From NCBI GenBank assembly GCA_023512835.1, contig CM042087.1, positions 16,958,853 to 17,022,852 of the forward strand: a DNA stretch of 64,000 nucleotides. Direction: 5' to 3'. Under the pieces are notes generated by a model that ran no database searches, was not told where the DNA came from, and saw only the letters and a program-made list of their open reading frames with translations. The number at the start of each line of letters is the position of its first letter. Position 1 is the first letter of the stretch. Source of the stretch: Taxillus chinensis. Taxonomy: Eukaryota; Streptophyta; Magnoliopsida; Santalales; Loranthaceae. The position numbers were made by a program, and so were the translations under genes. Below are positions 32,671 to 44,630 of the stretch, piece by piece.

Positions 32671-33366
32671 TCTTAATTGAAAGTCTAGCTACAGACTTTA
32701 AATACAACTATGTTAGGAGACAACCCAATGTTTTATTTTATTTATTTTTATTCAACAATTTTGTTTGCAAGCTAACCCTGGTGCGGTAGATTTTGTTTCT
32801 TTCTTGACTAACCATTTGCAGGATGAGCCAAAATTATTGGGCCTTGGACTTCTGAATTTATTTTAAGGAACAAGTCCTGGAGCAAGGAACAAGTGAAGCC
32901 CACAAGTACTTGAATTTAAGCCCAACGAATTGGCGTGCAAGCATAGAAGTTGATCCATATTGCAAAAGCAACTCAGCAAAAAAGTTTGGGCTAATTTGGG
33001 CCTGCACGCCATATTGAACGCCAATTGACCAATTGGCGTGCACTTCTTTTGCCTCTTTAAATTTCTGGGCCAGTAGATAAAATCACATGAAACACTTTAC
33101 CTCTTGCACGCCATTTTCTAGCTGTCATCTAAAGGGATAAAAAGGCAAAATATCAATTTTGACCCTCCTAGAAGCTTCAAGAATATCACGTGCAGAAGAG
33201 ACTATTGCTTGACAGCTCATGAGGGACCCACCACCAAAATTTGGGACGATTCTGACCTGCACGCCACTTCACCTATATGACGTGCAAGGGCTAAAATGGT
33301 CCAAACGCTCTGAAATTTTGGGAGCACGTGTATTATTGTAATTGGAGCACATGTCCTTCTGCACGC
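32671..33366 (+). other. Pol-ORF3 spacer of A with CCAATTGG dyads
   Basis: Noncoding. Carries CGAATTGGCGTGCAA (32926), and CGCCAATTG-AC-CAATTGGCG (33019-33038), a perfect 9+2+9 inverted repeat in the context GAACGCCAATTG, almost the same as the LTR dyad of this element at 12511-12534. CACGTG is at 33187. The inner arm is the CCAATTGG type of A's LTR, not the CACGTGAATTC type dominant in B. Confidence 0.78.
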
Positions 33367-33374
33367 TATAAGTA
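33367..33374 (+). promoter_or_regulatory. TATA-like box upstream of ORF3 of A
   Basis: TATAAGTA in GCACGCTATAAGTAAGGAGG, 124 bp before ATG 33498, at the same distance as the TATA box in B. The leader to the ATG is a TTTGCTCT/TGCTCTTG pyrimidine repeat. One base away from the stronger TATAAATA of the LTRs. Confidence 0.5.
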
Positions 33375-33497
33375 AGGAGGCCTGCATCTAGGTCTTCCAC
33401 ATCAAAAACGATTTTAGATCTGAAATTGGGGATACACTGTTCTTTGCTCTGTTCCTTGCTCTGCTCTTTGCTCTTTGCTCTTGCTCTTGTTTTAAAT

Positions 33498-35769
33498 ATG
33501 GTGTGCACAAGGAGGTCAGGCAAGGACGAGGTGCACTCACCTAGTGCTGATAGCAGTACTGAAGAGGAGATACTCTTGGGGCATGCTCTGGATATGCGTG
33601 CTTTGGAGGAATCAGAGCTGGGTTGGGCTAGAGAGGTGGCTTTGAAGATTCAAAATCTGGGTTTACAAAGGTTAGTCTCTGCTCAATGTGCCATTTCCTA
33701 CCCTGCCCTGCAAGAATTTTATGCATCTGTCTATGTGAATGAGGAAGAAGATGAATTGATAGGGACTGTGCAGGGGGTTTATGTCCGAATTACCCCTGAT
33801 GTTATTAGAAATTGCTTTAACATCCCTGCACCCACTGATAGATTCCCTCATTTAAGCTTAGGAGAATTTGGTACTGCCTGCAATTATGCTAGAAAATTTG
33901 AAAGTAGAAGGTAGTATACTAAGAATGGCTTTGTGGGAAAATTTAGATGCCTAGCATGCGTTGTAGGAAAGTGCTTATTGATTCAGACTAGTGGAAGGGA
34001 TAGTGTGCTTGAGCCACATCTGGAATTCATGTACAGTATGGATCATATGTTAAATGTGGATTGGGCCACTACCATTTTTAAGTGGTGGAAGAAGAATTCA
34101 ACAAAACAGATTAATGGCAGAATTTTGTGTTTGATATTCCAATGCCTGCCTACTTTGAATTTTTTTGCCATGAATAGCATTCCTTTCCCTCCTCACTGGG
34201 TTTTAAGAGTATTGCATACTGAAGGAGGTTTGGGGGTCAGTACAAGAGGTCATTGGGCAACCAGTGTTCCTCCTCCATCACGGCCATCTAGGCACAACGT
34301 TCATGTAGAGATCCACTGACTCTGCAAGGGACACCTCTATTCCAATGGATGACAGGAAGCAAACTCTCTTCAGACTCACTGCCATGTACATGCAGTTTAA
34401 TGTGCACAAGGAAGATATTTTTAACTTCTTTCAAGGTATAAGTGGGCAGGTAGTGAGTGAAGTGGAAGTTATAAATTGGGCATTCACCAATGGGCACATC
34501 ACTAGTGCCCAGTTTAAAGAGTTAATGGCCCTTATCACTCAAGATCAACAAGCCACTTCCAGACCTAGAACCAGAGCATGGGGAGCCCCTGAAGCTCCTG
34601 CTACTACATCTACTGAAGCATGGAGACAAGAAACACAAGAGCTCAGGGAGGCAAATGCTAGAACATAACGCGAAGTGGAAGCATTAAGGAAGAATAACAA
34701 GGAAGTCAAGGGCCTCCTAGGCAAAATTTGGAAGGCCTTGAGCAAAATGAAAGCATCCAAACACTCTCCTGTAGTGGAGATATCTGAAGAAGACTCACCT
34801 TCAGTCCATGAAGACTCTTATCATGCCCAGGAAGACCCACCACAACCAGAAACTTCAGCCGGGCAAGCTTATTATCCAGAGGACGCAGAGCCAGAAGCAG
34901 GGCATTCACCTTTTCAGCCCTTTATTGATCCTACCTATTCTCAGGCTATTGTGCCTATAGTGCTTCCTGTCTCATGGGGGACATAGATTCCTGCTGCACC
35001 TCAAGACCTACTTGGAGAGCCTATACACTTAACCATAGATCCAGCCCTATCATCTGCTGAGAGTCAAGCAGAATTTGAGAACTTCATTAACTCACAGGTG
35101 TTAAGGGCTCGCTTTGTAAGGGATATGGACCTCTTCACCTCGTTTGTCCTTCAACGGATCTTAGGTGATGAATATCTATACACAGATGAGGTAGACTTAT
35201 TTTGCAGGACTATGCGTTTTGTAGTGGTGGCTGAGCCTCATAACTACCCACTGTCCCAGTATACCTCTATTATGTTGTGCGAGCTTTATGAGCAACCTTT
35301 GTCTGAAAGTGTGTAGTGCCAGCGTATAAATGGTCAGAATGAAGGGCACCGTCCTTGGCATGGTATGCACGAGGTGCTGATCCCTGTGCACATTGATCGT
35401 CACTATGTCTTGGTGCGTGTGGATTTGAGTGCAGGGCATGCAGTGCTTTATGATCCAAGCCAAGGCGAAGGGTTCACCAGAAGAAAGAGACAGCTTGTTT
35501 ATGGGCTCATAAAAAGAATCAAGGATGCGATGAAAAAAGAAGGATTGTTACAGGACAAGCTCCCTCTTATTCACCTCAACGAAATGCAACTCCCTCAACA
35601 GCCTGACCAATTCAGCTGTGGGATTTTTGTTTACTACTATATGATGGCTATTCTGCAAATGAGGGAAAGCTGGGAAATACACGGAGAAACCTCAGCTGAT
35701 TTTGTTACTCGTGCACGTCAAATGGTGGCCAATGTTATCTACTACTACAGCTTGCCAACTGAGAGGTAA
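33498..35769 (+). pseudogene. ORF3 of A: transposon-like domain plus Ulp1-like protease
   Basis: About 757 codon-lengths, starting MVCTRRSGKDEVHSPSADSS. The N-terminal domain is open for 138 codons (LQEFYASVYVNEEEDELIGT, GVYVRITPDVIRNCFNIPAP) and meets TAG at 33912 where B has CAG; element E has a stop at the same place. The domain continues (LEPHLEFMYSMDHMLNVDWA). Further breaks: frameshift near 34315, stop at 34666, stop at 34984, TAG at 35314 for TGG. Coiled-coil (RQETQELREANART) and Ser/Glu/Pro linker follow. The Ulp1-like end is intact: His in DRHYVLV, Asp in AVLYDPSQGE, Gln and Cys in QQPDQFSCGIF. The stop TAA lies inside AGGTAAGT. Confidence 0.82.
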
Positions 35770-37130
35770 GTATTTTCCTACTCCCTATTTCATGCCATGA
35801 GGACATAGCATATTTTAAGTGTGGTGTATTAGGGAGTGACTTAAGCCACGTGCTTGTCTTTTATGTTGTGTGATTGCATTTTTATTTATGGTGTTTGTTC
35901 TTAGATTGTTTGTTAGTCATTTCAAAAAAAAATGTTCTTATATTATTTGTTAGTCATTCCAAAAAAAAAAACAAAAACAAATAAATAAATAAATAAATAA
36001 ATATTTTTTTTGTTTGCATGATTGTTTGAGTTGCCTGCTTGAGTGATTTGCATGTGGAGACATGGATATTAAGTATGCAATTTTGGCCTAAAAATTTTAC
36101 TCTTTGTGCCACATTAGTATCATGTTGTGATAAGGGTGTTAAAGTAGTTAAAATATGCTCTGATTTGGTTTAATCATGTTTTTATCTTTTGAATGATATC
36201 ACCATGTTTTTGCAAATTGAGTTTGAATATTAGCTAAGCATAACATGCTAAGATAGACCTTAGTGACCCTTAAAGTTGAGTGACAAAGAAAATAAAAAGA
36301 AAACATGAGAAAAGCTTCTTTTTAGCCCTTGAGTGCCATTTTTGGGCATGGGTAATAGTTCGCTTATTCTTCTCTGCTTTCAACATTGGTTATTTAATGG
36401 TAGGAGTCAAGTAAGCATGTGATTACTTATTAGTGCTCAGTGTTTGGTGTGTAGTTAGGGTGCAAGGCCTCTAAGTCACTTTGACTGTCTATGTATCCTT
36501 TTCTTTATTTTGTAGTGTTAGAAAGTAAAAGAAAGGCTGTGATGCACATTGTGAAAAGGGTATGCATTAGAAAAATCCAGCCTTCCTATGTGTTTGTAAG
36601 TATTGTTATTGCATTGCAGCAAGCAAAAAAAAGGCAAAAAGAAAAAGTGAGCATGAATAAAAAGAGTGAATAATCCATCAAGGGAGAGCATAAAATGCAA
36701 CCTTGTAAAGTTATTACTTAAAAGAAGTGTGAAAAAAAGAAAAGAAAAGAGAGATTCAAAATAAAAGCCACAATGGCTTGATGTTTATATGAGTAATTAG
36801 TTAGTTTTGTAGCCACAATGGCTGAGTTTTGTTTGTTTTGAGAGTGTTGAGCTCAATTCTTAGGCTCAAGGTGTGTTTTATCAGTTATTAGAGTAGAGTG
36901 TGAGTTTACCGAGATTTGAATAGCATGTGAGTTTCAAATAAAGTAGAATAGAGAATGTGTTTTCTTTGATGAGCACAATAGGGAACTCTTATGATTGCTT
37001 GGAAAGTACTTAATCAATAGCTTATGGCAAATATAGTGAGGAGTTTACCAATCCTTTGTTAATTGTTAGGTACTGTCATTGGGCTTGAGATTGAGAGAAA
37101 AGAGAATTTATATTTGAGTGAGGCAGTTTT
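35770..37130 (+). other. 3' untranslated region of A, first part
   Basis: No gene seen. Has the early AAGTGTGGTGTATT motif (35817-35830) after GAGGACATAGCA, A-rich and AAAT-repeat stretches (35924-36005), and text matching B's 3' untranslated region. Interrupted at 37131 by element C; the TSD GTTTT is at 37126-37130. Confidence 0.75.
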
Positions 37131-38340
37131 TGTCACGCCCCCGAATTCCAGGGAACCCGGAACCGGGTACATGACTTCCCCTTGCCCGCACCCGAAAGGT
37201 CAAGGGGTTGGTGACTAGCACCAATAGAGACTACACCGCGGGTGCTGTCTCAAATATGCAATCCGTACTGATCATACATCAAGGGTAATCCTGTACTTTC
37301 CCATATATCATCATGCATACAAAGAGTCAAACAAATCATACGGACATCACATCATACAAGATGCAAATACAACCGTCCACGGACCCATGTCCGGGATATC
37401 ACATAAAATAATACGAATATAATCGTATCATACATCGAGTAGTGGGCGTCCTCCTGGAAGAAAGTCCTCCACTAGTCTCGGGTCACACCTGAAAAGGGTA
37501 AGCAACAAGTAGGGGTGAGCGACAAGCTCCGTAGGTGACCCTAACACTCCACATCATGCAACACAGATAAGTCTATACTATATGCTCAGTGTACTCGTGC
37601 ACCGTGTAGTGTGCACAATCATCGACTTAGCTCGCAACAAACATCGGGACAACTTGTCCACGATCCTCCATGGGATCCCAGCTCGAGCACTCAGCCCTAG
37701 CTCCACGAGCTCAACGGCTCAACTCAGGCCTTAGCTGTCCACGTGCAAGATATGCCCGGCCACACGCCGCCACACGTGCCTGCCATCGGTTCATATGCCT
37801 GCCACGTCAACCACATAGCACCATCGGTGCATCACGGTGAGAACCCAAACAAGTCACGGAGTCCATGCCCCAATACCTCACATCAACATACTAACATTAG
37901 TATGGCATGTGATTCTCAACATTTCCTTTAGAATTGTAGCCAGTCTTCACAAGTAAATCCTCAACCCTTGATTTATGAAGGAAGTACTCATAGCAGCTAT
38001 TTTCTTGAAATTAAAAGTCCCGGCATTGGGTTCCCTTATCATAAATAAGATAATCTGATTTTTGGGGATTTTTCCGAGATGTCTAACCCCACTTTCCAAA
38101 AATTCACCACTACGAACTTTTGGGTTTTTCCGAGATTTTACACTAAAACCCAATTTTCACATTTTGAAATAGTGGGAATTAATTTTTCTAGTATTTTTCT
38201 TTGAATCCAAATGGGGGGTATTTCGTTATTTACATTGTAACTTATGTATAATACTTAGGCATAATGGTTTACAATGTAAATGTCCAGTGCAGTGCAGTTG
38301 CACTGCAGCGGAACACTGTTTCACTCCTACGGATTTGATG

Positions 38341-38822
38341 CTTCGGACTAATGCTACGGATCACTGTTTCACTGCTACGGATTTGATGCTGTGGACTGAT
38401 TACTCCGGACTACTGATCCGGACTAACTACTCCGGACTAACTCCTCCGGACTAACTACTCCGGACTACTAATCCGGACTAACTCCTCCGGACTAACTCCT
38501 CCGGACTAACTACTCCGGACTACTGATCCGGACTAACTCCTCCGGACTAACTCCTCCGGGCTATTGATCCGGAAAACACTATTCACTTAGTCCGGAAAAA
38601 CACTATTCACTTAGTCCGGAAACACTATTCACTTAGCCTGGAAAAACACTGTTCACTTAGCCCGGGAAAACACTATTCACTTAGCCCGGAAAAACACTGT
38701 TCACTTAGTCCCGGAAACGCTATTCACTTAGCCCGGAAAAACACTGTTCACTTAGTCCCGGAAACGCTATTCACTTAGCCTGGAAAAACACTGTTCACTT
38801 AGCCCGGAAAAACACTGTTCAT
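38341..38822. repeat. Two adjacent tandem arrays in LTR of C
   Basis: First array (38341-38575): about a dozen 13-14-bp units of TCCGGACTAACTAC or TCCGGACTAACTCC, each with the palindrome TCCGGA. Second array (38574-38822): about ten units of roughly 24 bp, AACACTATTCACTTAG followed by TCCGG or CCCGG. In the other LTR the first array (46281-46440) is much shorter and eroded, and the second (46441-46651) has fewer units. Confidence 0.85.
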
Positions 38823-39245
38823 CGTCGTTTTTGCCAATTTTCTCAGCTAGAACGGCAACCCAGCAACCCCAAACACTCATAAACACATTTATTTTGATAT
38901 ACACCCCATTACACGTCTTAAATAACTCTAAATTTCATGTAATCAACAGAAATACCTCTTTTATGCATTTAAATCACAAGATTCAACCAAAATTGGGTTT
39001 CCCCCAAATCTTAAGGTTCACCCCCAAATTCCATGATTTCACCCAAATTAAGCATGCTAAGCCTACTATGAATCATATAAGGAGTTAGAATCACCTACCT
39101 GGAAGATTCTTTGCGATCCACGAGCTCCAATCGCCCCAAAATCACCAAGAAAGCTCTTCACGCTCTTCACCTTCTCTCTCTCTCTCTTGCTCAAACACGC
39201 ACGCACCAATAATTGGAAATTAAAGAGATAAGGCAGTTCTTAATT

Positions 39246-39255
39246 ATATATATAC
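39246..39255 (-). promoter_or_regulatory. TATA-like run in LTR of C
   Basis: ATATATATAC on the plus strand, GTATATATAT on the minus strand, followed by the CTCTTTAATTTCC-side text and a GA/CT microsatellite (39173-39186 reads CTCTCTCTCTCT). The same block is in the 5' LTR near 47080. Orientation and place fit a core promoter, but this is inferred. Confidence 0.45.
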
Positions 39256-39591
39256 CGTTGCCAATAATTGGCCTCCCAACGAATAATTGACCCGAACGCA
39301 ATAATTGACCTCCCGAGGTCACGAACTCCAAATTGAGTCAAATTATCGCAAAACGCTCGAAATAACGAGCACAACATTGTTCAGATATTATCACACTCAA
39401 ATGACTCGCTCAAACGCAAAGTCAACCAATAAACCCCAAAAAAGTCAACAATCGGGTCAAACGGGGCCCCGACTCGAAATCGGGCCCAAGTACAATAAAA
39501 ATGCTCGCATCGACGGCTACACTACCGTCCAGATAGTTACATTCCCATAGAATGACTATCTCTCAAAACTACCCAAATACGAGTCTTTACA

Positions 39592-39880
39592 TCCTCCCCA
39601 CCTTAGGACTTTTCGTCCTCGAAAATAAAACACAAGCCCAAAAGACATAGCAAAATCCAAGCTCAAGCACCGCACAACAACAAGACACAAAAAAAATATG
39701 ATCATCAACATGATCACCAACCACACAAGAATGCAACTCACAACAAGCCAAAAAGGCTCACACGATGCCAGGATGCCAACCAACAAACAACAAGCTAAAC
39801 CACATCTCAAACAACATATGCAAAACAAATGCATAAAACATAACTCATACCTCGGGGAAGGTCCTCACATCCGCCCCACC
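39592..39880 (-). other. 3' noncoding region and purine tract of C
   Basis: Adjacent to the LTR, minus-strand AAGGTGGGGAGGA (39592-39604) is the likely plus-strand primer tract. A near copy of its 30-bp surroundings, TTCGAGGACGATCAGTCCTG on the minus strand followed by AGGTGGGGCGG, is at 39871-39901 and overlaps the pol stop. Nothing else is evident. Confidence 0.7.
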
Positions 39881-41400
39881 TCAGGACTGATCGTCCTCGA
39901 ACGACTCAGGATGAAGAACCCGCATCTGGCTCTCTTTTTCCCAAGTCTGCTCCTCCATGCCTCGGTGTCGCCATAACACCCGAACTAGTGGGATCGTCTT
40001 GCCTCGCAAGACCTGGTCCCGCCTGTCCAAAATCTGTGCCGGCATCTCAACAACGGCACCATCATCAGCCAAGTCTATCTCGCGATAGTCCAACACATGA
40101 GAAGGATCCGGGTGATACCGTCGCAACCGAGACACATGGAACACATCATGTACTCGAGCCAATTCCGGTGGCAAAGCTAACCGATAAGCCACTGCGCCCA
40201 CGGTGGCAACAATCTCAAATGGCCCCACAAAACGAGGGAAAGTTTGGATCCACGTCCAAACCCTCCGATGCCCTCTACGCGGTGAAACCCGCAAAAATAC
40301 ACGGTCACCCACCTCAAACCGCAAAGGTCGACGCCTCTGGTCCGCGTAGGACTTCTCGCCTACTGCGTTGTTAACATGCGCCGCCGAATCAACCGCACTA
40401 TCTCTCGTGGTCTCTCGAACCATATCGGGACCGAGAACCGCTGTCTCTCCCGTCTCGTGCCCAAGACAAGGGTGATCGACAAGGCCGCCCATACGGCGCC
40501 TCATATGGAGCCATCCCAATCGTGGCCTGATAACCGTTGTTGTAAGAGAACTCCACCAAAGGAAGGTGAGTCTCCCAACAACCTCCAAAATCTAGGACAC
40601 AGCACGCAACATATCCTCGAGTGTCTGAATCGTCCGCTCCGATCGACCATCCGTCTCATGGGTGAAAGGCCGGACCGAGGTTCACCCTAGTACCCAAGGC
40701 TTGCCGCAACCTGTCTCCAAAACTGAGATGTGAACCTCGCATCCCGATCAGATACAATAGATAATGGGACTCCATGCAACCGCACAATAACATCAATATA
40801 CCTCTGTCCCAAAGTCCTCACTGGGTCTGTCTCTCGAATCGGAATAAAATGCGCCGATTTGGTCAACCGGTTGACAACTACCCATATCGTGTCATGTCCC
40901 CTGGAACGAGGAAGTCCAAGTGACAAAATCCATGGTCACGTGGTCCCATTTCCACTCTGCACCGGCAATGACTGCAACTCACCGACTGATCTCGGGTGCT
41001 CTGCCCGACCTGGCGACGGTCAAACACCTCCTCACAAAATCAGCAACGGCCATCTTCGGGCCTGGCCACCAATACTGCCTCCTCACGGCATGGTACATCT
41101 TGGTCCCACCAGGATGTACAGCTAACCTCGACTGGTGAAATTCCCGAAGAACCTCCTCCTGAAGAGAAGTGGGAACTATCAGGCGACCCCTATACCTCAA
41201 TATATGCTCAAGCATCCTCGGTCCAATCGAGAAGATGCCTGCCCCGGTCGAATCCTATCTCCGATGACCTCACAATCAATGTCCCCCACTGATCCTCTAT
41301 GATCCTGCGCCGCAACTCAGGGATCGCGACAACAACACCGAGGGTCCCTCGCCCCTCACCGGTCACCATTTGCAACCTCATCGCTGCCAACTAACCCATC
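39881..41400 (-). pseudogene. Chromovirus integrase with chromodomain (C)
   Basis: Minus strand. Zinc-binding region near 41215-41000: VHPGGTKMYHAVRRQYWWPG, then RRCLTVARS, where the second Cys of the usual CLTCARSK is Val. Core: GHDTIWVVVNRLTKSAHFIP (Asp of the usual VVDRLTK is Asn) and IVSDRDARFTSQFW. A break follows near 40690. The last frame (40588-39881) has FEVGDRVFLRVSPRRG, FVGPFEIVATVGAVAYRLAL, DVFHVSRLRRY and a C-terminal chromodomain (PAQILDRRDQVLRGKTIPLV, VLWRHRGMEEQTWE), ending FEDDQS. Chromodomains of this kind target integration to marked chromatin in chromoviruses. Confidence 0.9.
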
Positions 41401-42830
41401 ATCTCCCATTCTTTAATGGCACGGGGCCACCACGGCCCTGCTCTTCCTACTCGGAGCATCTGCCACCACATTACCCTTCCCAGGGGTATACATCATATCA
41501 AATCGAAATCGTTGCGGGTACTCCACCCACCGTCTCTCGCCTAAGGTTCAGGTCTCGCCGAGAGAAGATATACCGCTAGCTCTTGTGGTCCGTATACACC
41601 ACAAATTTCTCCCCAAGGAGATAATGTTGCCAGCTCTTTAAAGCAAAGATCACTGCAGCCAACTCCAAATCATGCGTGGGATAGTTCCGCTCATGTGGTC
41701 TCAATCGCCTAGATCCATAAGCAATCACCTGCCGAGTTTGCATCAACACACAACCAAGACCCACCCCGGAAGCATCACAATACACCTTAAAAGGCACACC
41801 CTCCTGTGGGAGAATCAAGATAGGTGCTGAGGTCAATCGTGCCTTCACTCCATGAAAGCACTCTCACACGCATCAGACCAAATGAAAGGAACTCCCTTCC
41901 TAGTCAAGTGTGTCATAGGAGCTGCCAACCGGGAAAAATCCTCCACGAACCTCCGATAATAGCCTGCCAAACCAAGGAAGCTACGAATCTCAAACACATT
42001 CGTGGGCCTCTTCCACGACATGACTCGCCAATCTTCTGGTGCCACCGTGATACCCTCCCAAAACACCACATGCCCCAAGAAGTGCACCTGTTGCAACCGA
42101 AGTCACATTTCGTGAACTTCGCGTACAACCGATGCTCCCGCAAGGTCCGCAACACAACCTCCGAAATGCTCCTCATGCTCCCTCTTGGTCGCTGAATAGA
42201 CCAAGATATCGTCGATGAACACCACAATGAACATATCTAAATATGGAGCGAACACCTGGTTCATTAATCCCATAAACACTGCTGGAGCATTCGTGAGCCC
42301 AAACGGCATCACAAGCCACTCATAATGCCCATAACGACAACTGAACGCGGTCTTAGGGATATCTGCCTCCCTAACCCTCAACCGATGGTATCCAGGACCT
42401 CAAGTCCATCTTGGAAAACCATCTTGCACCTCGAAACCGATCAAACAGGTCATCGATCCTCGGCAATGGATACTGTTCTTCACGATCCACTGTTCGGCTT
42501 CCGGTAGTCTATACACAACCGAAGTGAGCCATCCGCCTTCTTGGCGAACAACACCTGGAGCGCCCCACGGTGAGCTACTCCGCCCGATAAAGCCTCGTGC
42601 CAATAGATCATCTATCTGTCTCTTGAGCTCTCTAAGCTCTGTCGGTGCCATCCTGGAGGCCGCTAACCTGATCGGTGTTGTCCCCGGCAACAACTCGATC
42701 GAAAACTCTACCTCCCTCATGGGTGGCAAAATGACCAAGTCCTCGGGAAACACATCCGGGAACTGATCTACAATGGGTGGCAAAACAGTCTTTCCTCTCT
42801 CTCCTCCTGTCAACCAACGTCAAGGCGCTA
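41401..42830 (-). pseudogene. Chromovirus RT and RNase H (C)
   Basis: RT from about 42813: FPEDLVILPPMREVEFSIEL, GTTPIRLAASRMAPTELREL, then frame breaks at the usual [14 protein letters not shown] place, [40 protein letters not shown] and the catalytic [11 protein letters not shown]. Thumb: LGLAGYYRRFVEDFSRLAAP. RNase [48 protein letters not shown]. Frameshifts near 42550, 42400, 42105, 41850 and 41575. Motif wording fits Tekay/Del elements. Confidence 0.92.
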
Positions 42831-43400
42831 ACCGGTGGGTCACATCACCCCACCCATGCCTCAAAGGTCCCAACCTGCATGCCTCCTCGGTCCACTCACC
42901 CACAAAGACACCCCGCGTGCCCTCTCGGTGTGAGGAACGTCACACGCCGTCGAAAACAATCAATCTTGGCCTCCACGGAGACCAACCAGTCCATACCCAG
43001 GATAACATCAAAATCATCTAACTCCATGATATACAAATCACACAATAGGTTAACACCCCCAAGTGTTACCTGGACAAGCACGACGGATACTCTCAAGTAT
43101 CACAATTCCACCCAAAGGTGAAGCAACCATCGAGACCGACTCACTGTCTCCCGGTCTAACTCCAAGCCAACCACCGTAGCATACGAAATAAAAGAATGGG
43201 TAGCACCGTATCAATCAAAATTGAACAAATAGTATGAGAAATGATAATGGTACCTCTCACCACCGAAGGTCCTGCTCCTGCCTCGTCCACCGGTGGAACC
43301 TCTCCTCTACTGGTAAGGGCAAAAGTCCTCCCTCGTGGTCCACCGCCACTAGCTTGGCCCATTGGGGCCTTGCCCCGCTGATCAACATGACCCTGTGCCT
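42831..43400 (-). pseudogene. Chromovirus protease region (C)
   Basis: Minus-strand text SHTICSILIDT followed by a frame break stands where a retropepsin would read (L/V)IDTGATHSF, so the active-site loop is interrupted near 43210. The second half is intact: NLLCDLYIMELDDFDVILGM followed by DWL, the usual end of chromovirus proteases (43096-42896). Confidence 0.8.
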
Positions 43401-44630
43401 CCCGCCGAGGCTGCCGTATCGCAGTCGCGTCTGCGTGCTCTGTGCTGGCAGCACCGACCTCTCGAGACGGAGCCCCACCTCCTCTCCGTGATCTCTCGGA
43501 CGAGGGCCTACACTGCTGGTTGAGCTAAGGGTAACACATTCCCTAGCTCCATGCCCTACTTTCCCGCATCGGAAACAGGTCATCTTTTTCCTTGGGCGTC
43601 TCTCGAGACATGCACGGTCAAACCACAACTCCAACAGTCCCTGGCCTCCCGCCGGCTGAACTCTCCTGGGGCCCACCGCCTGGTCGGGAAACCCTCTCGC
43701 ACCTGCCTCCTCTCAGGCCGAGGAGCACCGCTCTCCCCACTCTGCCTCTTCTTGCTCGGACCTGCCGAACCGCCCGGCCTCCGGGGCTCTCGCCTGATCC
43801 CCGACCTCGCTCAATAATGATCGCCTTGTCGACCGCCTCCCGATACCGGGTCAACCGCATCGGTTCCAAATTGTCTTTTCAAAGATGGCCTCAAGCCCTG
43901 AATGAAGTCCTGCGTCTTCTGGCCTTCCTTTTCCCAAGACTCCGCAGCAAACCGCCCCAAATCCGTGAAGGCCTGGCACATACTCCCCCCACACTCATGC
44001 TACCCCGCACAAGCTCATAATACTCTCTACGTCGAGCATACCGCAACGAGATGGGAAAATACTCCCCAAAGAAGCGCTCAACAAACTCTCTCCAGCTCAA
44101 TCCGATCGCCATGGACAGCTCTAGTGGATTCCCACCACCTGCGTGGGATACCCAACAAATAGTGCATCGCCACGCGCACCCGCTCCTCATCTAGGCACCC
44201 CAATCATCTCAAAGATGTCCTCTGTCCATCTAATCCAGTCCTCGGCTACCTCTGGCCGCGAACCATCCTCAAAAGTCCCGGGTGCGTGTTTCAAAAACCG
44301 TGCACCCAGTCCACTCCTCGTCGTGGCCGGCTCTACCACGACCTCCTGCTGGTGCACATCCTGCACCACCCTCGCCTCTTGCCGTTGAGGCTGTGGTGGC
44401 CGCCGAGGCCGCGTTGCCTCTTCACTCATCCACCTCTCTAGCCATATCCTCATCGAGCCCCGCATACCCTGCATGGCCTCCTGCAACTGAATCAACACCT
44501 GCGTCAAATTAGGTCCCACAACGGGAGCTGATGACTTCTGCTGCGGGCTCTGCTGCCCCTGGTGCCCCGACTCTATCGTGGGTTCCTCTGCCGGACCTTG
44601 GCCTCGGACAACCCTCCTCGGTGGTGCCAT
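43401..44630 (-). pseudogene. Chromovirus gag (C)
   Basis: Starts at ATG 44630 on the minus strand (MAPPRRVVRGQGPAEEPTIE), 439 bp from the LTR. Gln/Arg-rich N terminus, then RFLKHAPGTFEDGSRPEVAE, DWIRWTEDIFEMIGVP (frame break at 44187), capsid text FVERFFGEYFPISLRYARRR and FEYYELVRGSMSV-like, a basic region, and an intact CCHC knuckle CFRCGKVGHGAREC (about 43585-43544). Frameshifts near 44187, 43890 and 43640. Confidence 0.9.

Larger units (their letters stand above)
37131..39591 (-). repeat. 3' LTR of element C
   Basis: 2461 bp; on the plus strand it reads TGTCACGCCCCCGAATTCCA to ...AATACGAGTCTTTACA. About 110 bp longer than the 5' LTR, mostly because its TCCGGACTAAC array is longer. A TATA-like run lies at 39246-39255 in minus orientation. 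Confidence 0.92.
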
